DNA from: Woeseiaceae bacterium
Lineage (GTDB): Bacteria > Pseudomonadota > Gammaproteobacteria > Steroidobacterales > Woeseiaceae
Length of the DNA: 64,000 nt
Direction: 5' to 3'
Assembly (NCBI GenBank): GCA_030065915.1
Contig: JASJCQ010000001.1
Span: 124,001 to 188,000 of the forward strand
Shown in pieces: positions 1-7,305 of this stretch. The translations under genes were made by a program, and so were the position numbers. The notes beneath the pieces were generated by a model, which searched no databases, had not been told where the DNA came from, and was given only the letters and a program-made list of their open reading frames with translations. Numbering within the stretch: the stretch's first letter is position 1; every line of letters starts with the position of its first letter.

Positions 1-263
1 CCGAGCTACTGACTAACGCAGAGATCGCACTCGCCAATATTTACCTGGCGTCGATCGAGGACCGGGTCGTCCTCGAGGCCGAGACTCGCCGGCTACGCGC
101 TAGCTCATCGAGGGCTGCGCAGACGCAGGAGGCGGCGCTGAACGAACGTCTCGCCATCGTCGAGACCGAAAACCGCATGCTAAAACGCCAGCTCGAGGAA
201 GCGGAGAGCAAGCTCGACGCCATCACGTCAATCGAACGCTCGATTCGAGAACAGGAACAGTAA
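1..263 (+). CDS. C-terminal fragment of a coiled-coil protein, possibly QseG/YfhG-like (5' end outside window)
   Basis: The reading frame whose codons begin at position 3 is open from the window edge to TAA at 261-263 and gives about 86 residues. The fragment is rich in Glu, Arg, Leu and Ala with heptad-like spacing and ends in a charged tail (IERSIREQEQ), so it looks like the C-terminal coiled coil of a longer protein. It lies 81 bp upstream of glrR in the same direction. In enterobacteria the gene between glrK/qseE and glrR/qseF is the lipoprotein gene yfhG/qseG, so position suggests a QseG-type partner. That is inference from context; the fragment is too short and too low in complexity to assign from sequence alone. 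Confidence 0.55.
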   Translation, partial: ELLTNAEIALANIYLASIEDRVVLEAETRRLRASSSRAAQTQEAALNERLAIVETENRMLKRQLEEAESKLDAITSIERSIREQEQ

Positions 264-344
264 TACGATTGCTGCACGCTCGCGACCTTGCCGGTGGCGG
301 CCATTCGAACTAGGCTTCATCCAACAGGATTATTGTTAAATAGC

Positions 345-1697
<1,353 letters not shown>

Positions 1698-1703
1698 CCG
1701 CCC

Positions 1704-1731
1704 CCTGTGGGAGCGACCCATGGTCGCGACA
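1704..1731. repeat. REP-like palindrome between convergent regulators
   Basis: A short element reading TGTGGGAGCGACC, CAT, GGTCGCGAC lies between the stop codons of glrR and prsR. GCGACC and GGTCGC form the stem. Elements of this GGAGCGAC...GTCGCGA type are common extragenic palindromes in pseudomonads and xanthomonads. Only one copy is evident in this window, so its repetitive nature is inferred. It could serve as a shared terminator for the two convergent genes. Confidence 0.45.
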
Positions 1732-1756
1732 ATTTGGTTGCGGTCGGAGTCTGACC

Positions 1757-3139
1757 CTAACCAACGGCTTTCTTGGAATACGCCTCGGCGGAAAGGCCGT
1801 ACTTTGAGAGCAGGTCATAAAGCGTCGGCCGCGTGATGCCCAGTAACTCGGCTGCCTTGGAGATGTTGCCGTAGCTCTTCGTCAACGCGACACGGATAGC
1901 CTTGGTTTCCGCATGCTGTCGAACTTCTCGTAGGTTTAGCGACTCGGCCTGATCGAGGTCGACATTCAGACCGAGGTCCTCGGCTGTGACGAGCTTGCCG
2001 TCCGCCATGATGACGGCGCCCTTGATCTTGTTCTCGAGTTCGCGGACGTTGCCTGGCCAGGAGTAGGCCTCGATTGCCTGTATCGCGTCGTCGCTGAAGC
2101 CGTTCAATGCACGCTTCTGCTTCTTGCAGTACTTCTGCAGAAGCGTACGGGCAAGGATCAGCCGGCCTTCTTCCCTGTCCCGATATGGCGGGATGTTGAT
2201 CGTGATCTCCGCAACTCGGTAATAGAGGTCTTCGCGGAACAGCTGCTGCTGGATCAGGCTTTCCGGGTTCTGGTTGGTCGCACAGACTACGCGAACGTCG
2301 ACCGAGATCTCTTCTCGCCCGCCGACGCGCTCGATGACACGCTCCTGCAGGAAACGCAGCATCTTGGCCTGCAATGGCATCGGCATGTCGCCGATCTCGT
2401 CTAAGAACAGCGTTCCGCCGTTCGCCACCTCGACCTTACCCGGCGTCGTCTTGACCGCGCCTGTGAAGGCACCCTTTTCGTGCCCGAAGAGCTCGGACTC
2501 GAGCAGGTTCTCCGGAATGGCCGCACAGTTGATTGCGACGAAGTTGTTGTCGGCTCGCGGGCTGCAGCGGTGTAGCGCCCTTGCAAGCAGTTCCTTGCCC
2601 GTACCACTCTCGCCCAGGAGCAGCGTCGTGACATCTGTCGGCGCGACCTTTTCGATCATCTTGCAGACAGCGAGCATGCCCTCGCTCGCGGCAACGATGC
2701 CATCGAGAGGCGATTCGCTGACCTGGTGCTGCAGGCGGCGATTCTCCGCCTCGAGTTCTGCAATGCTAAAGGCTCGATCGACAAGCAGCTTCAGCGTATC
2801 CGTATCAACCGGCTTCTCGTAGAAGTCGTACGCGCCCTGAGCGATGGCCGTTAATGCGTTTTCCTGGTCGCCATTTCCGGTTACGACGATGACCTTCGTA
2901 TGAGGCGCCAGCTTGATGGTGTCACGAAGCGTTGCGAGACCTTCCTCGACACCCTCGGGCTTCGGCGGCAAGCCGAGATCCTGCAGCACGACAGCGGGTT
3001 CGTGGCGCCGGAGCTCGGCGATCGCGGTCTCGCGATCCTCGGCCGTGTAGACCTCGTAGCCTTCAAAACACCACTTAAGCTGATTGAGCAGCCCCGGGTC
3101 GTCTTCGACAATCAGAAGCTTGCGATCGTTGTCGCCCAT
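1757..3139 (-). CDS. prsR: PEP-CTERM-box response regulator PrsR (sigma-54 activator)
   Basis: Response regulator of 460 residues of the PrsR family, which pairs with kinase PrsK and is linked to sigma-54 control of PEP-CTERM genes. The receiver contains LIVEDDPG and phospho-acceptor Asp54 in [10 protein letters not shown], the variant Q-D-L-G-L-P-P site typical of this family. A Leu-rich linker leads to an AAA+ domain with Walker [16 protein letters not shown] and [10 protein letters not shown], then a C-terminal FIS-type HTH ([20 protein letters not shown]). The ATG is preceded by a GGAG ribosome site on the minus strand. Its likely targets are the divergent PEP-CTERM genes 2-3 kb away, which both have -24/-12 promoters. 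The matching kinase gene is not adjacent but at the far end of the window (62.7 kb), an unusual separation. Confidence 0.93.
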   Translation of the reverse strand: MGDNDRKLLIVEDDPGLLNQLKWCFEGYEVYTAEDRETAIAELRRHEPAVVLQDLGLPPKPEGVEEGLATLRDTIKLAPHTKVIVVTGNGDQENALTAIAQGAYDFYEKPVDTDTLKLLVDRAFSIAELEAENRRLQHQVSESPLDGIVAASEGMLAVCKMIEKVAPTDVTTLLLGESGTGKELLARALHRCSPRADNNFVAINCAAIPENLLESELFGHEKGAFTGAVKTTPGKVEVANGGTLFLDEIGDMPMPLQAKMLRFLQERVIERVGGREEISVDVRVVCATNQNPESLIQQQLFREDLYYRVAEITINIPPYRDREEGRLILARTLLQKYCKKQKRALNGFSDDAIQAIEAYSWPGNVRELENKIKGAVIMADGKLVTAEDLGLNVDLDQAESLNLREVRQHAETKAIRVALTKSYGNISKAAELLGITRPTLYDLLSKYGLSAEAYSKKAVG

Positions 3140-3325
3140 GGTTCTCCAAGCGTACCCGCGAATTGACTCGTAATGGTGCCATGAAGAACAAGAAATTTGC
3201 AGAGTGCTGCGTCACACCGAAGACCGTGACGGGGCGCCAACTGCAGCCTGCCCAGCTGCACGGCCTGGTGCCGCAATCGCGCCCCGGAGAACCAGAAAGG
3301 GAAATGAATCACATTAAGTCGCATT

Positions 3326-3348
3326 TGTTATTGACAATCATTCTCATT
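3326..3348. promoter_or_regulatory. Fur box upstream of bfd
   Basis: The sequence TTATTGACAATCATTCTCAT matches the core of the Fur consensus (GATAATGATAATCATTATC) well. It overlaps a TTGACA -35-like hexamer at 3331-3336, so Fe-Fur binding would block transcription of bfd. This agrees with the iron-starvation induction known for bacterioferritin-associated ferredoxins. The call is by eye. Confidence 0.75.
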
Positions 3349-3385
3349 TAGAGTCTACTTTATGCACAGGGAGGTGCTTGTATCG

Positions 3386-3610
3386 ATGTTCGTTTGTATT
3401 TGTAACGCCATTACTGACAAACAGATTCGCAAGGCTGCAAAGGCCGGTGCCAGGGACCTGTGGGCGCTACAGGAGCAGCTGGGCGTTGCCACGAACTGCG
3501 GCTCCTGCAGCCAGGATGCCTTGGCGATCATTGAAGAGACGCAAAAGAACTCCCGCCCTTCCCGCTTCCCGCAACCGGTTCTTTACACACCGGCAACCAG
3601 TCGGGCCTGA
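3386..3610 (+). CDS. bfd: bacterioferritin-associated ferredoxin (Bfd)
   Basis: Small [2Fe-2S] protein that binds bacterioferritin and delivers electrons to release stored iron. The translation begins MFVCICNAITDKQI and contains the two Cys pairs C-x-C and NCGSC expected of the Bfd-type BFD/(2Fe-2S) domain. With the ATG at 3386 the protein is about 74 residues, slightly longer than the usual 60-70 because of a Pro/Arg-rich tail of unknown purpose. ATG 3386 is chosen because the family starts at this point and an AGGGAGG ribosome site precedes it; an in-frame ATG at 3362 would add eight residues. A Fur box lies just upstream and bfr follows about 190 bp downstream. Confidence 0.9.
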   Translation: MFVCICNAITDKQIRKAAKAGARDLWALQEQLGVATNCGSCSQDALAIIEETQKNSRPSRFPQPVLYTPATSRA

Positions 3611-3696
3611 TTCCTTAAAAGAGACTGGCGCCGACACGGCCAGCTCGTGGGCTTCGCGGTGAGCAACTCTACTAGCGCACTGAACGCGATAAGTTA

Positions 3697-3717
3697 CTAA
3701 TTGATAATGATTTTCAC
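3697..3717. promoter_or_regulatory. Fur box upstream of bfr
   Basis: AATTGATAATGATTTTCAC in the bfd-bfr gap is a near-consensus Fur site. It includes a TTGATA hexamer that could be the -35 element. bfr therefore probably has its own iron-regulated promoter rather than depending only on read-through from bfd. Confidence 0.72.
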
Positions 3718-3800
3718 TACGCAAGTAGCGCTTGCGTCCGGGCGCAGGACCGTTATGCTTGGCGACCTGCTTTTCCCCGTAATCAATATGGAGCCACCAA

Positions 3801-4283
3801 ATGAAGGGCGACGAAGACGTCATCAAGCACCTGAACACGGTCCTCAAGAATGAGCTGACCGCAATCAATCAGTATTTCCTGCACTCACGCATGCTTAAGG
3901 ATTGGGGACTCCACAAGCTTGGCGACTACGAGTACGGGGAATCGATCGATGAAATGAAACACGCCGATGTGCTCATCGAGCGCATTCTTTTTCTGGAGGG
4001 CCTGCCCAATCTGCAGGACCTGGGTAGACTTCGTATCGGCGAAGATGTGCTCGAGATACTGAAAGCCGATCTCGCGATGGAAAATGACGCTATACCCGAC
4101 TTGAGGGACGGAATAGCGCACTGCGACAAGGTTCGTGACTACGTGACGCGCGAGATTTTCGAGCGCATCCTGGAATCCGAGGAAGAGCATGTGGACTTCC
4201 TTGAGACCCAGCTGAGCCTGATCGACAAGATCGGCATTCAGAACTACCAGCAGACTCAGATTGGAGATGGTGCGGCAGGCTGA
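3801..4283 (+). CDS. bfr: bacterioferritin
   Basis: Heme-containing iron-storage protein, 160 residues, the standard length for a 24-mer subunit. All ferroxidase-centre ligands are present at canonical positions: Glu18, Glu51, His54, Glu94, Glu127 and His130. Met52, the inter-subunit heme ligand, is also present (ESIDEMKH), so this is a heme-binding BfrB-type subunit rather than a ferritin. It acts in the cytoplasm, oxidising Fe(II) and storing the mineral core. It follows bfd, its electron donor partner, and is preceded by its own Fur box and followed by a strong intrinsic terminator. It has no evident functional link to the surrounding matrix genes. Confidence 0.95.
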   Translation: MKGDEDVIKHLNTVLKNELTAINQYFLHSRMLKDWGLHKLGDYEYGESIDEMKHADVLIERILFLEGLPNLQDLGRLRIGEDVLEILKADLAMENDAIPDLRDGIAHCDKVRDYVTREIFERILESEEEHVDFLETQLSLIDKIGIQNYQQTQIGDGAAG

Positions 4284-4328
4284 TTGCCTTTTGCAGGTTT
4301 TCGCGGTCTGGGCGTTGTCGCTCACGAT

Positions 4329-4355
4329 AAGGCCCCGTTCTTCGGGGCCTTTTTC
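4329..4355 (+). terminator. intrinsic terminator of bfr
   Basis: AAGGCCCCG, loop TTCTT, CGGGGCC followed by a T-run forms a strong GC-rich hairpin plus U-tract about 45 bp after the bfr stop codon. Confidence 0.9.
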
Positions 4356-4596
4356 TATAGTCAGAGGCTGCCGTCGAGTACAAGCTCGGACCCAACACAG
4401 AATTTGCGGCTCGTGGTCCGATGCGGGCTCACCGGATCGAGCTAACCCGACGCATCGAACTCCGGAATTGTCCAGTCAGTCCGGCAAAACGTTACCAACG
4501 CTGTGTTGGCAGCGGTAAACCGACCAGGCCAGCAACTACGCCGCTCTGACATGTCCTATCCTCCATCTTCCGGCATCAGACTGTAAGAGCGGGATC

Positions 4597-4634
4597 AAAA
4601 AAAAGGCCGAAACCTGAAGGTTACGGCCTTTTTA
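4597..4634. terminator. bidirectional terminator, mainly for the minus-strand PEP-CTERM gene
   Basis: A long stem (AAAAGGCCG paired with CGGCCTTTT, with an inner AACCT/AGGTT) is flanked by A8 on the left and T5 on the right. It can terminate both strands. It sits 40 bp beyond the stop codon of the minus-strand PEP-CTERM gene. The rest of 4356-4673 shows no gene I can support. Confidence 0.85.
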
Positions 4635-4673
4635 CTTCGACGAGAGAGAAGTCTACGCGTCGTAGCTGTTTCG

Positions 4674-5405
4674 CTATCCAACTCTGCGGCGGCGCGCGAG
4701 TCCCAGTCCTGCCAGACCAGACAGCAGCAAAATAGCGGCGCCCGGTGTTGGAACGGAGATCTTTATCGAACCAATGGCGAAACCGCTGGGTTCGTCTTTT
4801 CCGGTGCCGGTCGCGACAATCCTGAAGACCGTCCCGAACAATCCTCCGAATATCATATCGTCCGTGGCCTCGTCCGATCCGAAGATCGATCCGAGATCGA
4901 CCATTACGCCGTCAATGTACAGTTCGAACGAGCCGCAAGGCCCTTCTGTAGTATTTGCATTGACGCAGTCTCTGTCGTTACCTGCGTTGAAGTCGATGCT
5001 CAGGAGTTCGACGATTCTGCCAAAGTCGAACAAGACAAATTCGCCTTCATCGGCTTGAACCTGGTCATCTCGGCCGGCTTCACCAGGAGAGACTACGGCA
5101 AGGCCGGAATTTCTCGGCCAAAGGTCCTGCATGAGCAGACCGTCGCCGTCACTGTTGTTGCCGGTTACGGTAACCGACTGGCCATCAACCGTATAGGTCA
5201 GACCACTACCGGTTTCGCAGATGTCGGTACTGGAGATGTTAACGCCGTTACATGTGTTTGTGACGTTGAAATCGACGCCGTCGGTGCCATCGGGCGTGAC
5301 TGCGCCAGGATTTTCGAACTGGAAATAGATTTCGTCTGCAGTTACAGCGCCGGCGAGGGTCAAACTGATAACCCCAACTGCAGTTTTCAAAATTCGGCGT
5401 TTCAT
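4674..5405 (-). CDS. PEP-CTERM sorting domain protein
   Basis: Secreted protein of 243 residues with an N-terminal signal peptide (MKRRILKTAVGVISLTLAGA, cleavage near VTA-DE). The C-terminal tripartite sorting signal is VPTPG, a hydrophobic segment (AAILLLSGLAGLGLA) and a basic tail RRRRVG. This is the exosortase target architecture, so XrtA is expected to process it. The motif is P-T-P rather than the commoner P-E-P. The mature region is acidic, with several Cys and many Asn, Gly and Asp, and has no domain I recognise; a beta-rich Ca-binding or adhesive surface protein is plausible but unproven. A consensus sigma-54 promoter lies 56-74 bp upstream of the start, and a terminator follows the gene, so it is probably monocistronic. 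Confidence 0.88.
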   Translation of the reverse strand: MKRRILKTAVGVISLTLAGAVTADEIYFQFENPGAVTPDGTDGVDFNVTNTCNGVNISSTDICETGSGLTYTVDGQSVTVTGNNSDGDGLLMQDLWPRNSGLAVVSPGEAGRDDQVQADEGEFVLFDFGRIVELLSIDFNAGNDRDCVNANTTEGPCGSFELYIDGVMVDLGSIFGSDEATDDMIFGGLFGTVFRIVATGTGKDEPSGFAIGSIKISVPTPGAAILLLSGLAGLGLARRRRVG

Positions 5406-5460
5406 CTTTCTTCCTTCGTCCTTGAGACTTGAATGATTAGACAGCTATGCGCTAATTGTA

Positions 5461-5479
5461 AAGCAACAACCGTGCCACA
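5461..5479 (-). promoter_or_regulatory. sigma-54 (-24/-12) promoter of the minus-strand PEP-CTERM gene
   Basis: On the minus strand the sequence reads TGTGGCACGGTTGTTGCTT, essentially the consensus TGGCACG-N4-TTGCTT. The GG and GC dinucleotides are separated by exactly 10 bases, as required for RpoN promoters. It drives the gene starting at 5405. Confidence 0.9.
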
Positions 5480-5539
5480 CTTTTTTTTACACTATTTTCA
5501 GAGAGTTAGGAGCACGCGGATCTTCTTAGACTATCAAAC

Positions 5540-5556
5540 TGTAAAAAAAATCGACA
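5540..5556 (-). promoter_or_regulatory. candidate PrsR upstream activator site (minus-strand gene)
   Basis: Read toward the minus-strand gene, the sequence is TGTCGATTTTTTTTACA. It lies about 62 bp upstream of the -24 element. It matches the element at 5697-5713 in length and at both ends (TGTCGA...TTTACA), and the two have the same orientation relative to their own promoters. Assignment to PrsR is inference. Confidence 0.55.
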
Positions 5557-5696
5557 TTGTGCTGTTCCTGGCGAGATTTCGCTTTTTTATTGAAGGATGA
5601 ACCCAGGTTAGACGTGGCTCTGCAGGGATAGCTCCGAACGGCAAAGTTCCTTCAACTCAGAGCAGGTACTGCCAGATCGATTGTTCGAGCCCCATT

Positions 5697-5713
5697 TGTC
5701 GACATTCTTTACA
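5697..5713 (+). promoter_or_regulatory. candidate PrsR upstream activator site (plus-strand gene)
   Basis: TGTCGACATTCTTTACA lies about 53 bp upstream of the plus-strand -24 element. It shares TGTCGA and TTTACA at the same spacing with the site at 5540-5556. It also contains the perfect palindrome TGTCGACA. Assignment to PrsR is inference from the sigma-54 context. Confidence 0.55.
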
Positions 5714-5765
5714 TTCGAGGAAACCTGTGTCGGCTAAATCGCTGAAAATACGCTGTTTTTCCTTG

Positions 5766-5782
5766 TGGCATGTCTCTTGCTT
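5766..5782 (+). promoter_or_regulatory. sigma-54 (-24/-12) promoter of the plus-strand PEP-CTERM gene
   Basis: TGGCATGTCTCTTGCTT has GG at 5767-5768 and GC at 5779-5780 with exactly 10 bases between. Transcription would start near 5792, which makes the GTG at 5792 an unlikely initiation codon and favours ATG 5825. Confidence 0.87.
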
Positions 5783-5824
5783 CGATAGCAAGTGAAACGT
5801 CTGCTAAACGGAATTCAAGACATC

Positions 5825-6553
5825 ATGAACATAATGGACTATGGCAAGATCAGCGCCACATTGGGCGCCTTTATGCTGGCAGCGACTGCAGCTGCAGACC
5901 CGATTGTCATCGACTACCTCGGTGACGGCGTCAGCGATGACGGTGGCAACGTCGGCGGCTATTCGATGACGGACATCGACCAACAGGCCAATACCGATCC
6001 GGGAAATACAACTGACGATGTCAGCTGCATCAATTCGACCGGCGTCACCGGCACCGTCTCTGCCAACGGTTCAAGCGGCAATATCTGCTTCCAGGGCCAG
6101 GGCGGAACGCTGTCCGACATTGACATCATCGACAACCCGATCAGAAACGGAACGGCATGGTGGCAGTTCCCCACTCAGGGTAACGTCTACGTAACCAACA
6201 AGAACTGGATAGAGATCCTCCTGCCGGAAAACACGTTTGCGGTGTCACTTTGGGTTGGCGCCTCCTTCAACGGAAGCGCATGGATCGGCGCCTACAACAC
6301 TGACGGCGATTACGTTCAGACCGCACCGAACTTCAGTGTTGGCCCGGGCAAGACAAAGGGTTATGGCGTCTACGCGGGCGACAGCTGTTCGGCGCTGACC
6401 AAGATCATCGTCGAACCCAAAGACTGGGGATTCGGCAACCTGTCCATCAGCCAGGGGTCTTGTGTATCGGTCCCGGAACCCGGTCCGTTAGTCCTCTTGC
6501 TGCTCGGAATGCTTGGCATCGCGGTCAATCGTCGATACAGCCGAACCGCTTAG
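5825..6553 (+). CDS. PEP-CTERM sorting domain protein
   Basis: Secreted protein of about 242 residues. A signal peptide (ISATLGAFMLAATAAA, cleaved before DP) precedes a Gly/Asp/Asn-rich mature part. The C-terminus has the canonical sorting signal VPEPG, a hydrophobic stretch (LVLLLLGMLGIAV) and a basic end NRRYSRTA. It should be processed by XrtA, encoded near 62 kb. I recognise no catalytic domain. The only Cys residues are about two pairs that could form disulfides after export. The predicted sigma-54 transcription start is near 5792, so ATG 5825 is preferred to the in-frame GTG at 5792. The gene is divergent from the other PEP-CTERM gene and ends at its own terminator. Confidence 0.88.
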   Translation: MNIMDYGKISATLGAFMLAATAAADPIVIDYLGDGVSDDGGNVGGYSMTDIDQQANTDPGNTTDDVSCINSTGVTGTVSANGSSGNICFQGQGGTLSDIDIIDNPIRNGTAWWQFPTQGNVYVTNKNWIEILLPENTFAVSLWVGASFNGSAWIGAYNTDGDYVQTAPNFSVGPGKTKGYGVYAGDSCSALTKIIVEPKDWGFGNLSISQGSCVSVPEPGPLVLLLLGMLGIAVNRRYSRTA

Positions 6554-6578
6554 CTCGGGACTTAACACGATCTGCAGT

Positions 6579-6604
6579 AAGACCGGCATCTGCCGGTCTT
6601 TTTG
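6579..6604 (+). terminator. intrinsic terminator of the plus-strand PEP-CTERM gene
   Basis: AAGACCGGC, loop ATCT, GCCGGTCTT followed by TTT makes a strong hairpin with a U-tract 26 bp after the stop codon. Between 6605 and 6844 I see no feature. Confidence 0.9.
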
Positions 6605-6844
6605 TTTGCGGATCTACCCATCCACTGTCGCCGCCAGTTGCGCCGTCTGAGTGTGGAGATGCTTGTCAATTCCGTCGGACCACATTTGTCATTCGAGTTG
6701 AAAGCAATGCGTGCCTTCGCTCGACGATTCTCCCTCTACTACGTAGGAGACCGAACTCGGCCCCGAACACTGCTCTTTGCAGCCTGGTGAAAGCGTACTT
6801 CCCCAGACTGTTCGAGGTATTTGGTGCTCAGCCTGTATTGCAAT

Positions 6845-6860
6845 TGTGAACTGTTTCACA
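6845..6860. promoter_or_regulatory. CRP/Vfr-like palindrome (TGTGA-N6-TCACA)
   Basis: TGTGAACTGTTTCACA is a perfect half-site palindrome with 6-base spacing, the CRP/Vfr consensus architecture. It lies about 460 bp upstream of the riboswitch-controlled lipoprotein gene. A nearly identical site (TGTGAACTGCGTCACA) occurs at 62652. Confidence 0.6.
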
Positions 6861-6983
6861 AATTTGAGAATTGAAACATTGCAGCTTGTTCGAAGGCTCG
6901 CGACTCCAAATCGCAGAAAATGAACGGCTTTGGGCTGCTTCTCAGCTTGAATCTGAAACTATGTAAACTGGAAACGCCATTTT

Positions 6984-6999
6984 TGTGAGCTAAGTCACG
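6984..6999. promoter_or_regulatory. second CRP/Vfr-like palindrome upstream of the riboswitch gene
   Basis: TGTGAGCTAAGTCACG has the same TGTGA-N6-TCAC architecture, 139 bp downstream of the first site. A CATAAT hexamer at 7054-7059 could be the -10 of an activated promoter. The promoter itself is uncertain. Confidence 0.5.
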
Positions 7000-7130
7000 A
7001 AGGTAGTTGCACTCGTTGTCTTATTCGAATCCCTCCTCCCGGATCTCGTACAACATAATTTCCCTGTCGCCGATTTGAGACAGCTTCTAAAAGCTGGACC
7101 AGATGCTATTGTCACCTCCAGTGATGTTCA

Positions 7131-7147
7131 ACGCTTGGATCAAGCGT
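7131..7147. repeat. 7-bp inverted repeat just before the riboswitch
   Basis: ACGCTTG, GAT, CAAGCGT is a perfect inverted repeat immediately upstream of the riboswitch aptamer. It could be an operator or a small leader hairpin; no protein can be assigned. Confidence 0.4.
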
Positions 7148-7156
7148 AAGTAAATA

Positions 7157-7250
7157 CAATCAGGGCAAACCATCCGAAAGGTTGGGACGCAAAGCCACCG
7201 GTCTAAATGTGCCGTCTGACGCACATACGATAGCGGGGTTGCAAACCAGA
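7157..7250 (+). ncRNA. cyclic-di-GMP-I (GEMM-I) riboswitch
   Basis: The aptamer core is clear: AGGGCAAACC, a P2 hairpin closed by a CCGAAAGG GNRA loop, then GGGACGCAAAGCCACCGG. A P3 stem follows (TGTGC paired with GCACA), and the 3' part AGCGGGGTTGC completes the fold. These are the defining conserved elements of Vc2-type class I c-di-GMP aptamers. It sits about 55 bases before the TTG start of a surface lipoprotein gene with an AAGGA ribosome site at 7292. There is no obvious intrinsic terminator in between, so translational control is more likely than attenuation. A short CCTT/AAGG pairing could mask the ribosome site. Confidence 0.93.
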
Positions 7251-7305
7251 TCAGTCGTCCACCGTTCGCGTGCTTGCCTTCTTTATCAGACAAGGACGTG
7301 GTGCA

